The translations under genes were made by a program, and so were the position numbers. Of a DNA stretch of 64,000 nt, positions 7,541 through 15,823 are shown in pieces. Numbering within the stretch: position 1 is the stretch's first letter; the number at the start of each line of letters is the position of its first letter. Below the pieces are notes generated by a model. That model was not told where the DNA came from. It was given only the letters and a program-made list of their open reading frames with translations, and searched no databases. The stretch is taken from the NCBI RefSeq assembly GCF_000409775.1, contig NZ_KE332394.1, forward strand, positions 108,890-172,889, in the 5' to 3' direction. The DNA comes from Litchfieldella anticariensis FP35 = DSM 16096. Its GTDB lineage: Bacteria; Pseudomonadota; Gammaproteobacteria; Pseudomonadales; Halomonadaceae.

Positions 7541-8443
7541 ATGGATGTTTATAAGCTCAAGGTGTCGGATTGGGGAGAGAAGCCGCTAGACAAGGATCGG
7601 TTCGAAGCCGAGACCAAGAAGAAGCGACCCTATTATGTCATTGATGAGAAAGGGCGTGAGACCTACTTCGCGGTATGTCCTGCCTGTGACAACCCTATCC
7701 AGATTATCGGCTTTTATCGACGTCTTCGACATACCGATAAACCCTACGCCAAGCATTACGCGAAATCCGTTCCGGCATTGGCCACCTATCGCCAGGAAGC
7801 CTATGAATACTGTCCCTATGCCAATCCTCGGCAACATGACAGGGCAGCAAGGAAAAGTCCCCATGATCCATTAGGCGAGAAAATACTGGCGTTGTTGGTT
7901 CAGGAATTTGACCGGGTGATCTATCTATTGGAGAAAGCCATCGGGCTTCGTATTTCCAACAAGCTGGCTGAGCAAATGCTGGTGGATTATAAGGCAATGG
8001 AAGGGCATCTCTATACGGGAGCTACCTTATCAAACATTCCTTGGGTTTTTGCCTACATGACGAATTCGAAATCCATAGTAGGTCGAAACATCCTGGACAC
8101 GGACATGGTAGAGGCCATTATAGAAAAAGTGGATGGGGCAAGTGTCGATGAGGAATCTGGCTTTCTGTGGCAAAGTCCTGAAGCGAAGGCTAGCAAGCAA
8201 TTTCTCGATATCAACTATTGCTTTATCCATCACCGCTCTCGCCGTGAAGATCATAGTGTTAAGGAATCCATGGTGATGGAGGTTACCCAGGGGAGTCGCG
8301 CCGAGCAGGTATATCGAAAAGCCATCGAGTTCGATAGGGAAGCTTTTCAGCGATTGATTCATGCCTCGGGGGAACGGGTAAAAAGGCCGCGAAAGGACGT
8401 ATTGGTTGGCATGGCGAAAAGGATCTTGCGCGGCCTCGAATGA
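7541..8443 (+). CDS. Hypothetical protein with CoiA-like zinc-binding N-terminus
   Basis: A 300-residue protein that I do not recognise overall. Residues about 47-95 carry C-P-A-C, then A-K-H-Y-A-K and a later Cys (E-Y-C-P-Y), a spacing like the metal-binding N-terminus of CoiA-type competence proteins. The rest is helical, ending with a basic region (R-V-K-R-P-R-K). Base composition is lower in GC than the flanking genes, a sign of separate acquisition. A TATAAC box at about 7522 sits only some 14 nt before the ATG, so the mRNA may have a very short leader. Another ICE gene (32370-33356) has a comparable Cys/His pattern. Confidence 0.7.
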   Translation: MDVYKLKVSDWGEKPLDKDRFEAETKKKRPYYVIDEKGRETYFAVCPACDNPIQIIGFYRRLRHTDKPYAKHYAKSVPALATYRQEAYEYCPYANPRQHDRAARKSPHDPLGEKILALLVQEFDRVIYLLEKAIGLRISNKLAEQMLVDYKAMEGHLYTGATLSNIPWVFAYMTNSKSIVGRNILDTDMVEAIIEKVDGASVDEESGFLWQSPEAKASKQFLDINYCFIHHRSRREDHSVKESMVMEVTQGSRAEQVYRKAIEFDREAFQRLIHASGERVKRPRKDVLVGMAKRILRGLE

Positions 8444-8465
8444 AAGTGTTCGGTCGTATGTCACG

Positions 8466-8714
8466 TCAGTCGATGTTCTGATAACGCGAACTAACCTGTA
8501 ACCACCACTCTTCAGGCAAGGAGGGGACGACGCCCTCCTGCTCTGCGAACTTCATGCATTGGAGCACCGTCTCGAGTCCAAGCGTGAATTGATGATGCTG
8601 GTCTTTGAGGGCGAACACCATATATTCATCTTTCGCCAATTCATCGGCCTTGGGTTCAGTATCTGGTGAGGAGAGTCTGGCTCGGTTGTGAAGCATTCCA
8701 TGATGTTCCGACAT
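8466..8714 (-). CDS. Small hypothetical protein, antisense to neighbours
   Basis: An 82-residue acidic protein on the minus strand between two plus-strand genes. The start at 8714 is chosen because AAGAGGTG lies upstream at the right distance; the frame stays open upstream to 8765 but without a better site. It has K-D-E-Y-M-V-F-A-L-K-D near its middle and no membrane segment or known motif. Convergent with the 7541-8443 gene. Possibly a small regulator; function unknown. Confidence 0.55.
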   Translation of the reverse strand: MSEHHGMLHNRARLSSPDTEPKADELAKDEYMVFALKDQHHQFTLGLETVLQCMKFAEQEGVVPSLPEEWWLQVSSRYQNID

Positions 8715-8782
8715 TTGGCGCACCTCTTTTTTGCAGACAAGGTGGCATGAGCATCTCATCTCCATGTCATATCTTCAGACAT

Positions 8783-8815
8783 AACCCTAAGCGCCAAGTA
8801 TAGAATTTCTTGTTC
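8783..8815 (+). promoter_or_regulatory. ICE module element, copy 3 (before topB)
   Basis: AACCCTAAG, then TATAGAATTTCTTG in the same register as the other copies. It ends 56 nt before the topB ATG. A near-palindrome TTCTTGCCCGGGAAGAA follows at about 8822-8838. The match is weaker than for copies 5 and 6. Confidence 0.5.
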
Positions 8816-8871
8816 CCATTCTTCTTGCCCGGGAAGAAGGTGATGCCATTCCAATATAGGGAGCGTTGGAG

Positions 8872-10917
8872 ATGGCACGTCTCTTCCTCTGCGAGAAACC
8901 CTCCCAGGCACGTGACATCGCCCGGGTCCTCGGTGTCACGCAAAAAGGGAGCGGGTGCTTGCAAGGTCATGATGTTGTCGTGACCTGGTGTTATGGCCAC
9001 TTGCTGGAGCAGGCAACGCCGGAAACCTATGATCCTGCCTGGAAGCGTTGGGCGCTGGAAACACTACCGATACTGCCCCGGGAATGGCAGCTGGTGATCA
9101 AGCCGGATTGGCGAAAGCAATTCAACATCATCAACAAGTTGCTCAAGGATTCGACGGAAGTGGTGATCGCCACGGATGCCGAGCGCGAAGGCGAGCTGAT
9201 CGGTCGCGAGATCCTCGAGTATTGCAATTACCGCGGGCCCATCACTCGGTTATGGCTATCGGCCCTGGACGACGTCAGCATCCGCAAGGGGCTGGCGGAC
9301 CTCCGTCCCGGTGCGTCGACCGAGACCTTGTATTGTGCGGGGTTGGGTCGAGCTCGCGCCGATTGGTTGGTCGGCATGAACCTGACACGTGCCTATACAG
9401 TGCTGGCGGGACGTCAAGGGCATGACGGGGTGCTCTCGGTTGGGCGAGTTCAGACCCCGACCCTCAAGCTCGTGGTGGATCGGGATCGCGAGATCGCCGC
9501 TTTCGTTCCCAAGCCGTTCTGGGACGTGGTCGGGACGTTCCAGGCCGAGGAAGGCCTGTTTCAAGCCAAGTGGAAGCCGAGTGATGAGAGCCTTCTCGAC
9601 GATGAGGGACGTTGTATCGACGAGCAGGCGGCAAGGGCCCTGGTACAGCAGGCCGAAGGCCACCCCGGTCGTATCGTCTCGCTGGAAACCGTTCGCAAGC
9701 AGCAAGCGCCGCCACTGGTGATGGATTTGTCGACGTTGCAGCAGGAGGGATCCCGGCGCTGGGGCTACGGCGCGCAGGAAGTGCTGGATATCGCCCAGGC
9801 GCTCTATGAAACCCACAAGGCCACCACTTATCCGCGTACCGACTGCCGCTATCTGCCAGTCTCCCAATTCGATGAAGCGCACCAGGTCGTGACAGCGCTG
9901 CAACAATCGGATCCCTCATTAACACCGCTTATCGACGCCCTGGATCTCTCACGCAAGAGCCGGGTCTGGAACGACAGTGAAATCACGGCGCACCATGGGA
10001 TCATTCCTACCACCTCGCCATGTGATGTAACACGGATGAGCGTGCCGGAGCACAACCTGTACGACCTGATTCGCCGGCACTACCTCGCGCAATTCCTGGT
10101 ACCACACGAGTTCGATCAGACCGAAGTGATCCTGGATTTGGTAGGTGAAACCTTTGTGGCTTCAGGCCGACAGGTGAGGGTGGAGGGCTGGCGTGAGTTG
10201 TTCCGACGTCCCGCGTCAGGGGACGACGGTGAGGAACAGGAGTCTTCCGGGAAGGCCAAGAAAGAGGACCGGGCGTTACCGGCGCTCCAGCAAGGCGAGG
10301 TCTGCCCGGTGACCCACCTTGAAATAGCGGCGAACAAGACCAAGCCACCCAGGCCGTATACCGAGGGGACGCTGATCAAGACGATGAAGAATGTGGCGCG
10401 CTTCGAGACGAATGAAAAGCTCAAGGCGCGACTGAAGGTGTCCTCGGGGATTGGCACCGAAGCGACTCGGGCCGCGATCATCCAGACGTTGCTGAAGCGG
10501 GGGTTGCTCCGGAAGAAGAAGGGGATTGTGGTGTCGACTCCCATGGCACAGCAGCTGATCGACCGGCTGCCGGCCATGATCACGAATCCCGGGATGACGG
10601 CCTTGTGGGAGCAGGCCCTGGATGAGGTGGCAGCAGGACGGATGACGCTCGAGGATTTCATGGAGCGTCAGGAAATCCTCATCAAGCGGCTTATCCAGCA
10701 GGCTTCTGATGTGACCATGGATCTCCCGCCGCCATCGACACCGAAGTGCCCGGAATGCGGGGCCAATACACGCAAGCGGAATGGCCAGTATGGGCCGTTC
10801 TGGAGCTGCTCCCGTTTTCCGGAATGCAAGGGGATGGTGAAGATCGAATCGCGGGGGCGGCGCAAGAAGACGTCTCGTGAGAAGGCTGGTCACTGTCGTG
10901 GCAAGGGACGTCGATAG
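8872..10917 (+). CDS. topB: DNA topoisomerase III (ICE-encoded TopB)
   Basis: A 681-residue type IA topoisomerase. The TOPRIM domain is at the N-terminus (F-L-C-E-K-P-S-Q-A near residue 5; A-T-D-A-E-R-E-G-E near 101-109). The catalytic tyrosine is Tyr320 in T-Y-P-R-T-D-C. A C-terminal zinc finger starts at C626 (C-P-E-C-G then C-S-R-F-P-E-C), followed by a basic tail. It would unlink intermediates during ICE replication or transfer; topB is a signature gene of this ICE class. ATG 8872 is preferred over TTG 8866 because of the GGGAG site. It is followed by the long hairpin-rich region without a convincing gene. Confidence 0.95.
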   Translation: MARLFLCEKPSQARDIARVLGVTQKGSGCLQGHDVVVTWCYGHLLEQATPETYDPAWKRWALETLPILPREWQLVIKPDWRKQFNIINKLLKDSTEVVIATDAEREGELIGREILEYCNYRGPITRLWLSALDDVSIRKGLADLRPGASTETLYCAGLGRARADWLVGMNLTRAYTVLAGRQGHDGVLSVGRVQTPTLKLVVDRDREIAAFVPKPFWDVVGTFQAEEGLFQAKWKPSDESLLDDEGRCIDEQAARALVQQAEGHPGRIVSLETVRKQQAPPLVMDLSTLQQEGSRRWGYGAQEVLDIAQALYETHKATTYPRTDCRYLPVSQFDEAHQVVTALQQSDPSLTPLIDALDLSRKSRVWNDSEITAHHGIIPTTSPCDVTRMSVPEHNLYDLIRRHYLAQFLVPHEFDQTEVILDLVGETFVASGRQVRVEGWRELFRRPASGDDGEEQESSGKAKKEDRALPALQQGEVCPVTHLEIAANKTKPPRPYTEGTLIKTMKNVARFETNEKLKARLKVSSGIGTEATRAAIIQTLLKRGLLRKKKGIVVSTPMAQQLIDRLPAMITNPGMTALWEQALDEVAAGRMTLEDFMERQEILIKRLIQQASDVTMDLPPPSTPKCPECGANTRKRNGQYGPFWSCSRFPECKGMVKIESRGRRKKTSREKAGHCRGKGRR

Positions 10918-11745
10918 CGTCTCCGCATGTCGTCTTGACGACGGCCGACATGCCTTCAATAATGACCACGAACCCCGTTGGTTGCTGTCGGTCTACACGC
11001 AACGCCCTTTGAACCTTCTATGGTTCGATACCCCAAGCATCCACGCCTCGGGTAGCGGATGCGCCCAAGCCTTCCTTTAGGCTTCACACTGCGTCATCAA
11101 CAGTCTGGGTACGAGGCTCCTTCTTCCAAGGCCAACGTGGTAGTTGGCCACTCTCTATCTGCTCGCAAACTGGCCAGGCAGGTGTCCCCGGCGGGGCCTC
11201 TTCCTGGCCGGTTGCGATCATTTCACGCCTGCGGTGCCCGCCGCATCACCACTACGGGCGCCCTTTGTGCGGGGATCCGTGCTTGGCAATACCGAGTTCG
11301 GCCGCGAAGATCACTCGGGTGCGACAGCGTCGGCATGGCTAGCGGGACATGCAAGGTTGCGCATGGCGGCTTTACTATTGTTCGTTGCTCCACGGCAGGT
11401 AACACCTACACCATGTCACTGGTCTTCAACCCCAAGGGGTGGCATCCGTTCGATGCCGCGCCTTGCGAATGGAGATCAGTCACGATTTGGCCCATGCGGC
11501 CAGTTCGTGGCGTCTCGACAGGGCAAGTGCTGTCGCTGGCAGCCCGGTGGTCTCGACCGGACCCAACGAGACACCCAGGCACCCGGCGTTTTGAAGGGTG
11601 CGCCGCTTTGCGGTAACGCCGTCCCGAAGTCCCCACGCATCCCGAGATGGGGACACCGCCCAGGCGGTTGGATGCCACCTTCAACTATCGGCATGCGCCG
11701 ATGGCTTTCCTATCACCCACCACGGGGAAACACGTCCCCGGTGGG
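10918..11745 (+). ncRNA. Candidate large structured RNA between topB and the STY4534 gene
   Basis: About 830 nt without a convincing gene but with many perfect stem-loops. Examples: GCATGTCG/CGACATGC (10925/10946), GCATCC/GGATGC (11037/11057), GGCCAAC/GTTGGCC (11130/11143), a two-part stem 11164-11216 enclosing CCCCGGCGGGG, ACCCCAAGGGGT (11429-11440) next to GGCATC/GATGCC (11441/11452), CGGCGTT/AACGCCG (11584/11614) enclosing CCGC/GCGG, GTCCCCA/TGGGGAC (11630/11648), and ATCGGC/GCCGAT (11687/11697). Pairs are local, nested and mostly perfect, as expected for a folded RNA. Open frames of 185 and 230 codons cross it, but they overlap each other and lack family features or ribosome-binding sites. 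An origin of transfer in this region is an alternative. Confidence 0.5.
11716..11745 (+). other. Stem-loop before STY4534 (dispersed hairpin 1)
   Basis: CCCACC pairs with GGTGGG and GGGGA with TCCCC, with a two-base bulge and a loop of six bases. It lies in the leader of the STY4534-type gene. Two hairpins of the same design occur after this gene and after the next. It may regulate translation or mRNA stability. Confidence 0.6.
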
Positions 11746-11789
11746 GAGAGATGTTTCTTCGTGGATGTCGACTCCCAAGGAGAAACACC

Positions 11790-12338
11790 ATGACGACTTC
11801 TACCCAAGCCAAGCAAAACGGCAATCCATTCTTTGATCTGCATATCACCGGCCTCGGCTATCTGAATCGCGTTCGCGAAGTCACCCCCAAGCGCGGCAAT
11901 CCCTTTTGGGCATGTGACATCGCGGCGCTCAGTGGTCCAGCCGACGATGTGGAATATCGACGCTTCGACTGCCGCGTGAGCGGACATGATGCGATCAAGT
12001 TGGTCAAGCGCTGCCAGGAGGCAGTGGATCAGGACCGTAAGGTGCTGATCGGTTTCAGGCTGGGGGATCCCTGGATCGATACCTTCACCTACGAGAAGGG
12101 AGAGAAGCAGGGGCAACTCGGCATCAGCCTGAAGGCCCGGCTGCTGTTCATTAGCTGGATCAAGATCGATGGCGAAGGTGTGTATCAGGCACCTCGTCGC
12201 GGCGAGGCATCTCAGGAGTCTCCCAATGATTCGGAGGTGCCGGAGGAGCACAGCGCATCGACCTCGGTTTCCAGCGAGCGGGGTTCTCCTGCTGGTGAAG
12301 CGGCAGGATCGTTCGATTCACCGGCTGGTATCGCCTGA
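11790..12338 (+). CDS. STY4534 family ICE protein (DUF3577)
   Basis: A 182-residue protein of the STY4534/DUF3577 type, found in nearly all ICEs of this class. The conserved part (residues about 10-135) starts F-F-D-L-H-I-T-G-L-G-Y-L-N-R-V-R and includes F-W-A-C-D-I-A-A-L-S-G; it is predicted to be an OB-fold-like replication-associated protein. The last 45 residues are Ser/Glu/Pro-rich and probably disordered. The start at 11790 has AGGAGA upstream and fits the family start; upstream in-frame codons are structured leader. Role in ICE replication is a family-level inference. Confidence 0.85.
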   Translation: MTTSTQAKQNGNPFFDLHITGLGYLNRVREVTPKRGNPFWACDIAALSGPADDVEYRRFDCRVSGHDAIKLVKRCQEAVDQDRKVLIGFRLGDPWIDTFTYEKGEKQGQLGISLKARLLFISWIKIDGEGVYQAPRRGEASQESPNDSEVPEEHSASTSVSSERGSPAGEAAGSFDSPAGIA

Positions 12339-12356
12339 GCCTTTCCTCAACACCCA

Positions 12357-12385
12357 CCCATCCGGGGAGTCATCTCCCCGGTGGG
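12357..12385 (+). other. Stem-loop between STY4534 and next gene (dispersed hairpin 2)
   Basis: CCGGGGAG pairs with CTCCCCGG across a TCAT loop, extended by CCCA/TGGG with one bulged T. It lies in the 86-nt leader of the 12425 gene. The leader ends with the same AAGGAGAAACAC ribosome-binding region as the STY4534 leader, so the two leaders are related. Confidence 0.6.
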
Positions 12386-12424
12386 GGGCTCTCCGGCGAT
12401 GTCGTTCATCGAAGGAGAAACACG

Positions 12425-13000
12425 ATGTCCCGATTCGTTCCCAATCCGTACGCCATTCCGGGAGCCCTGATTCGTGAAGATGTGCTGCGCGAGCAGTTCA
12501 GCCTGATCGTCGGGGCGACGCGGTGGGAGTACCAGCCCGATGAGGATCCAGCGGATCCCTGGTTGGAAGTGCGCCTGCATGAGTATGCCGGCCGCTATGC
12601 CACGGTCAGCGATGTAGTGGCCAGCTTGCCCAAGGTGATGGCTTCCCTGTCGGATGACATCATGCCCCGTCATGCTGTCGTCATGGATCGCTTCGATCGC
12701 CATGTAGCAATTGCCGTCTTTCGTTGGGCGGCCTTCCAATGGCTGTTGCCCCCGGCATCCCCGGATGAGGAGGCCGCCATACGCCGTCGGATGGCCGAGC
12801 TCGAGGACGTTGCGCATCGTGAGATCGTGCTTGCCGACAACTTCAGCACTGCCAGACTACTGCGTGGACACGCCCTGGATCTGAATCTGCACCTGATGCT
12901 TGCCCCCTACTACCGGCCCTATGTGCGTCGAGAACTGGAGGCACTGCAGGACGTCCCTCTGCGTGAAGCTTTGAAAGGTAACATCTCGCGAGTTGCCTGA
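12425..13000 (+). CDS. Hypothetical ICE protein
   Basis: A 191-residue soluble protein that I do not recognise. It begins with a proline-containing segment, has an acidic middle (Y-Q-P-D-E-D-P-A-D-P near residue 37) and helical Leu/Arg-rich stretches toward the C-terminus (R-R-R-M-A-E-L-E-D). No signal peptide. Its leader is similar to that of the STY4534 gene: a GC-rich hairpin, then AGGAGAAACAC, then ATG. This suggests shared post-transcriptional control. Conserved position in this part of the ICE is inferred, function unknown. Confidence 0.7.
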   Translation: MSRFVPNPYAIPGALIREDVLREQFSLIVGATRWEYQPDEDPADPWLEVRLHEYAGRYATVSDVVASLPKVMASLSDDIMPRHAVVMDRFDRHVAIAVFRWAAFQWLLPPASPDEEAAIRRRMAELEDVAHREIVLADNFSTARLLRGHALDLNLHLMLAPYYRPYVRRELEALQDVPLREALKGNISRVA

Positions 13001-13016
13001 TCTTAACCCCTTCACC

Positions 13017-13053
13017 CCCACCTACCCGGAGTCTTTGCCTCCGGGGAGGTGGG
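13017..13053 (+). terminator. Strong stem-loop after the 12425 gene (dispersed hairpin 3)
   Basis: CCCACCT/AGGTGGG and CCCGGAG/CTCCGGG stack with one A-G mismatch and a loop of seven bases. It follows the stop codon by 16 nt. There is no clean U-run, so it may be a weak terminator, an mRNA-protecting 3' structure, or a member of the same hairpin family as those at 11716 and 12357. Confidence 0.55.
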
Positions 13054-13716
13054 TTCATGATGATTTTCCTCTCAATTCTCTACCCGCACGGGCCATTGGA
13101 TAATGGTTCCTTCATTTTCCTGGGGGAAGGATGCTTTAGCAGATATCCTGAATATTCGTAAATGAAGGAAGCTATAGCTTCGTTCTCCAAAGAGGCTACG
13201 AATCATTAATTTACCCAGTGTCAGTCCACCAAACTGCTATCTCGACCCTGGGTGATGTTCATGTGTTTTTTTTTAGAGTTACTTTGGTTAAGTAGAAGCT
13301 GGTAATGGTAAATAAATGTCCTGTTGCGGGCGGGGTGTGGCACGTATAATGCCGGCCTCATTATTCGACTGATCCGCTTGTTGAGGAAGCATTACTTCTC
13401 TAGTCCTTTGCCGATCATGAGTTGTATGGTGAATTCCAGTCTCACAATATATTTCAAAGTAGTCTTTTGTTTCCCGCTGTAAGCTATAATTATTTGGGCA
13501 AAGCTGGACGTCAATCTATGACAGCCGAAAAGGTAAGCGCCAAGAACCTAGGCTTGTACCCCCCTCGGTCAAACTCATCTTCTTCCCGCGATCCCTCTTC
13601 TCCGAGAACCATTACGGTCATGGCGGACGGCATGATTGTGTCCATTGATTACAGTGCCGGACATTAGCCAGTAATTGGTGGGCAACAATTAACGCAAGAG
13701 AATAATGAGGTATTCC
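13054..13716. other. Gap without a secure gene
   Basis: AT-richer region of about 660 bases. It holds a perfect palindrome GAAGCTATAGCTTC (13168-13181), a run of nine T (about 13267), and a consensus -10 box TATAAT at 13345-13350 with a poor -35 (TGTTGC, 17-nt spacing). A possible 49-residue frame (13518-13667) has no clear ribosome-binding site and is not called. The promoter-like box may serve the small secreted protein downstream or an RNA. Confidence 0.4.
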
Positions 13717-14013
13717 ATGAAATTCTTGACATTGACCGCGACTCTCTTCGTTAGCTTGCTTGCTTCAGGCACGGTGCTGGCATCGGATTCATCATACTTG
13801 GACCAGCGTAGTGCACGCCTTCATCAGACGACTGGTGAGAGAGACATGGTGCGAGTCAGTACGGATACCCCTATGGTATCGGAGGCATCGTATTGGGAGA
13901 AACGCAGCGCACAACTTAACCGGGCGAACAGTGAAATAGCTGACCTTCAGCAGGAAAAGCATAGCGCCAGAGGGCTAATTCTAGTCAACGATCCCGATGT
14001 TTGGTGGCGCTGA
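13717..14013 (+). CDS. Small secreted protein with a duplicated motif
   Basis: A 98-residue protein with a clear signal peptide: Lys2, a hydrophobic run to about residue 20, and V-L-A before S-D-S-S. The mature 75 residues contain the same pattern twice: Y-L-D-Q-R-S-A-R-L-H and Y-W-E-K-R-S-A-Q-L-N. I do not recognise the family. The ATG at 13717 is preferred to the upstream in-frame codon at 13705, giving a better signal peptide, although the GAGG site (13707) is about equally distant from either. It could be a periplasmic or surface accessory protein. Together with the 14082 small ORF it lies before a strong terminator. Confidence 0.65.
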   Translation: MKFLTLTATLFVSLLASGTVLASDSSYLDQRSARLHQTTGERDMVRVSTDTPMVSEASYWEKRSAQLNRANSEIADLQQEKHSARGLILVNDPDVWWR

Positions 14014-14081
14014 TACGGCTTGTCTCTGTATGTCGCCAGAGACCCCATTCGCAAAAACCATGAATAGAGGTGAATAAGTCT

Positions 14082-14219
14082 ATGAAGGTTAATATGATCA
14101 CTCCAGCCTGCTGCTCAGCACGATTTCCCCGACCTCCTGCTGGAACCATGGACACAGTTGCATTAGAGGAGGGCTGGGAAGCGGTCGAGCCTAGAAATAC
14201 CGAGCGAGCTGAGGATTGA
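14082..14219 (+). CDS. Possible 45-residue small protein
   Basis: A short frame from ATG 14082 to TGA 14217, preceded by GAGGTGA about 6 nt upstream. The product begins with M-K-V-N-M-I-T-P-A-C-C-S-A-R and becomes acidic at the C-terminus (E-E-G-W-E-A-V-E-P). There is no signal peptide or membrane segment. It lies between the small secreted protein and a Rho-independent terminator, so it would be the last gene of that unit. Only its ribosome-binding site and placement support it. Confidence 0.35.
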   Translation: MKVNMITPACCSARFPRPPAGTMDTVALEEGWEAVEPRNTERAED

Positions 14220-14290
14220 GTCGATCATTGAGGATGAGAAAGAAAGAGCATTATCTTCGTATCAGGAATGGAGTGTATCGTTCCTGAAGT

Positions 14291-14322
14291 GCCAGGGCCT
14301 GATTCGGGTCCTGGCGTTTTTG
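14291..14322 (+). terminator. Rho-independent terminator
   Basis: GCCAGG and CCTGGC pair, with the inner CC/GG extending the stem, followed by GTTTTTGG. It closes the small unit 13717-14219 and separates it from the PilL operon. Confidence 0.8.
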
Positions 14323-14384
14323 GCTAACGTTCCCTTGGTCGCTCGGTGGCTTCATCTTTCAGCACCTTAACGGTCAAGGCACAA

Positions 14385-14417
14385 ATATCTTCCTCCGCCG
14401 CTTAGCGTTTCCCGTCG
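14385..14417 (+). promoter_or_regulatory. ICE module element, copy 4 (before pilL)
   Basis: CGCTTAGCGTTTCCCGTCG in the conserved right half; the left half is ATATCTTCC instead of AACCTT. It ends 66 nt before the pilL ATG, directly after the terminator region of the previous unit. Confidence 0.55.
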
Positions 14418-14483
14418 ACGTATCCACTTCTCGCGCGCACCTTGAGACGCAGTTCGGAGTGTTCTCATGCGCGAGGATGACCC

Positions 14484-15092
14484 ATGTTTCCCACGCTCAA
14501 GGCAATCCTGCTGGCGAGTAGCTTGTTGGTCCCCATGCTCCTGGTGGGATGCGCGCAACAGCCAACATCGCCTCCTTCGGCAACCGAGATGCCAGCCTCG
14601 TCATCTCCGGAGGCGAAAGCGCTTGTCATTCCGTCCCGGGGGCCATCTCGGCGAATGATGAGTGAGGCAAGATTCATTCATCAGGCAGGTATGACCAGCA
14701 CCCAACACGATGTGGCTAAGGATTTCCCTACCGTCGAGGTATGGAGAAGCAGTCGCTACCAGTTGGTGACGACCAGTGCGACGCTCGCCCAGCGTGATCT
14801 GCTTGAGCAGTTAGTCCAGCTGCGGTTCCCCGGCACTATCCCTGCCACCGTCGAAGATGCGCTGCGCCAGACCTTGCGCGATACCGGTTTCACTCTCTGT
14901 CCACCTCAGGGAGTGCCCCAGTCGCTGTTATATGGAAATCCGCTGCCGGCCGTCCATCGCCGCTTGGGGCCCATGCCGTTGCGTGAGGCGCTGACGGTCC
15001 TGGCGGGATCGACGTGGGAGATGCAGGTGGATCCCATTGCGCGGCTGGTCTGCTACCGGCTGCGTGACCAGCCGCTGGCAATGAGGAGGTGA
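14484..15092 (+). CDS. pilL: PilL-like lipoprotein, PFGI-1 class
   Basis: A 202-residue lipoprotein with lipobox L-V-G-C (Cys23). The C-terminal half (about 85-195) fits the PFGI-1-class PilL N-terminal domain: Y-Q-L-V-T-T-S-A-T-L, then V-E-D-A-L-R-Q-T-L-R-D-T-G-F and G-P-M-P-L-R-E-A-L-T-V-L-A-G. Such proteins are predicted to act in the conjugative pilus or envelope channel. It is the first gene of a close-packed transfer operon reaching TIGR03747. The rest of a type IV pilus set is not in this window. Confidence 0.8.
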   Translation: MFPTLKAILLASSLLVPMLLVGCAQQPTSPPSATEMPASSSPEAKALVIPSRGPSRRMMSEARFIHQAGMTSTQHDVAKDFPTVEVWRSSRYQLVTTSATLAQRDLLEQLVQLRFPGTIPATVEDALRQTLRDTGFTLCPPQGVPQSLLYGNPLPAVHRRLGPMPLREALTVLAGSTWEMQVDPIARLVCYRLRDQPLAMRR

Positions 15093-15094
15093 CG

Positions 15095-15820
15095 ATGTCG
15101 AAACGTTGCTTGCTGTGGCTATTGATCGGAGTGTCGGGAGCTGTCTTGCCCGCCGTGGCCCAGGAAACCACCTCTCACGAGGCACGCGATGTGGAGCGGG
15201 AGACGGTCCGCCACCAGGCGACTGATCGTCAGGCGCTTCGTCGGGAACAGGCCGAGGCCTGGGGGCTGACGGAAAAGGAGTGGACACGCTACGAGACCCT
15301 GATGCAGCAACAGCGAGGAATCTGGTCGCCCAACCTGGATCCCATCATGACCCTGGGGGTGGAAGCACGCACCGAAGAAGAGCGTCAGCGTTATGCCGAA
15401 CTGCTGGTCGAGGTCGAGCGCGATCGGGTTGAACGGGAACTGGCCTTCCAGCGTGCCTACGACGAGGCGTGGGAACGTCTCTATCCCGATGCCATGCCGG
15501 TCGAAAGCTTTACCTCGCGTTCGTCGTCTTCCCCGTTCGATGGTCGGGCCTCAAGCGAACAACCCTCACGGCTTGGCGTGGTCGTGGCGATCGATGGCTG
15601 TTCGGCATGTGATGCCACCGTGCAGCGTCTGGTTCGTCAGGGAGTCTTGATGGATATCTTTGTCATCGACAGCGGTGGCGATGACATGGCGATCCGTCGG
15701 TGGGCGTCCCGCCTGGACGTCCCGCCGGAGTGGGTTCGCCGGGGGCTGATCACCCTCAATCACGGTGACGAGCTGTCGGTGGGTATCGACCAACTGCCCC
15801 AGGTACTACCGAGGGGGTGA
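15095..15820 (+). CDS. TIGR03759 family ICE transfer protein
   Basis: A 241-residue exported protein. A signal peptide (to about residue 20, ending A-Q-E) precedes the TIGR03759 core: W-G-L-T-E-K-E-W-T-R-Y-E (about residues 54-65), Q-R-G-I-W-S-P-N-L-D-P and L-G-V-E-A-R-T-E-E-E-R-Q-R-Y-A-E. The C-terminal half holds a C-S-A-C pair near residue 171 in a thioredoxin-like setting (V-A-I-D-G-C-S-A-C). ATG 15095 has GAGGAGGTG just upstream and is chosen over GTG 15089. Periplasmic transfer component, exact role unknown. Confidence 0.85.
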   Translation: MSKRCLLWLLIGVSGAVLPAVAQETTSHEARDVERETVRHQATDRQALRREQAEAWGLTEKEWTRYETLMQQQRGIWSPNLDPIMTLGVEARTEEERQRYAELLVEVERDRVERELAFQRAYDEAWERLYPDAMPVESFTSRSSSSPFDGRASSEQPSRLGVVVAIDGCSACDATVQRLVRQGVLMDIFVIDSGGDDMAIRRWASRLDVPPEWVRRGLITLNHGDELSVGIDQLPQVLPRG

Positions 15821-15823
15821 CCG

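Noticed and set aside
9256..9906. Long minus-strand frame opposite topB
   Set aside because: Shadow of a strongly supported topoisomerase gene; it has no own features.
11059..11836. Two overlapping plus-strand frames of 185 and 230 codons after topB
   Set aside because: They overlap each other in different frames and have odd composition, no ribosome-binding site and no family features. The DNA is better explained by stem-loops.
13422..13667. 81-codon frame in the gap before the small secreted protein
   Set aside because: No ribosome-binding site for any start and unusual Ser/Pro composition; kept only as a note in the gap.
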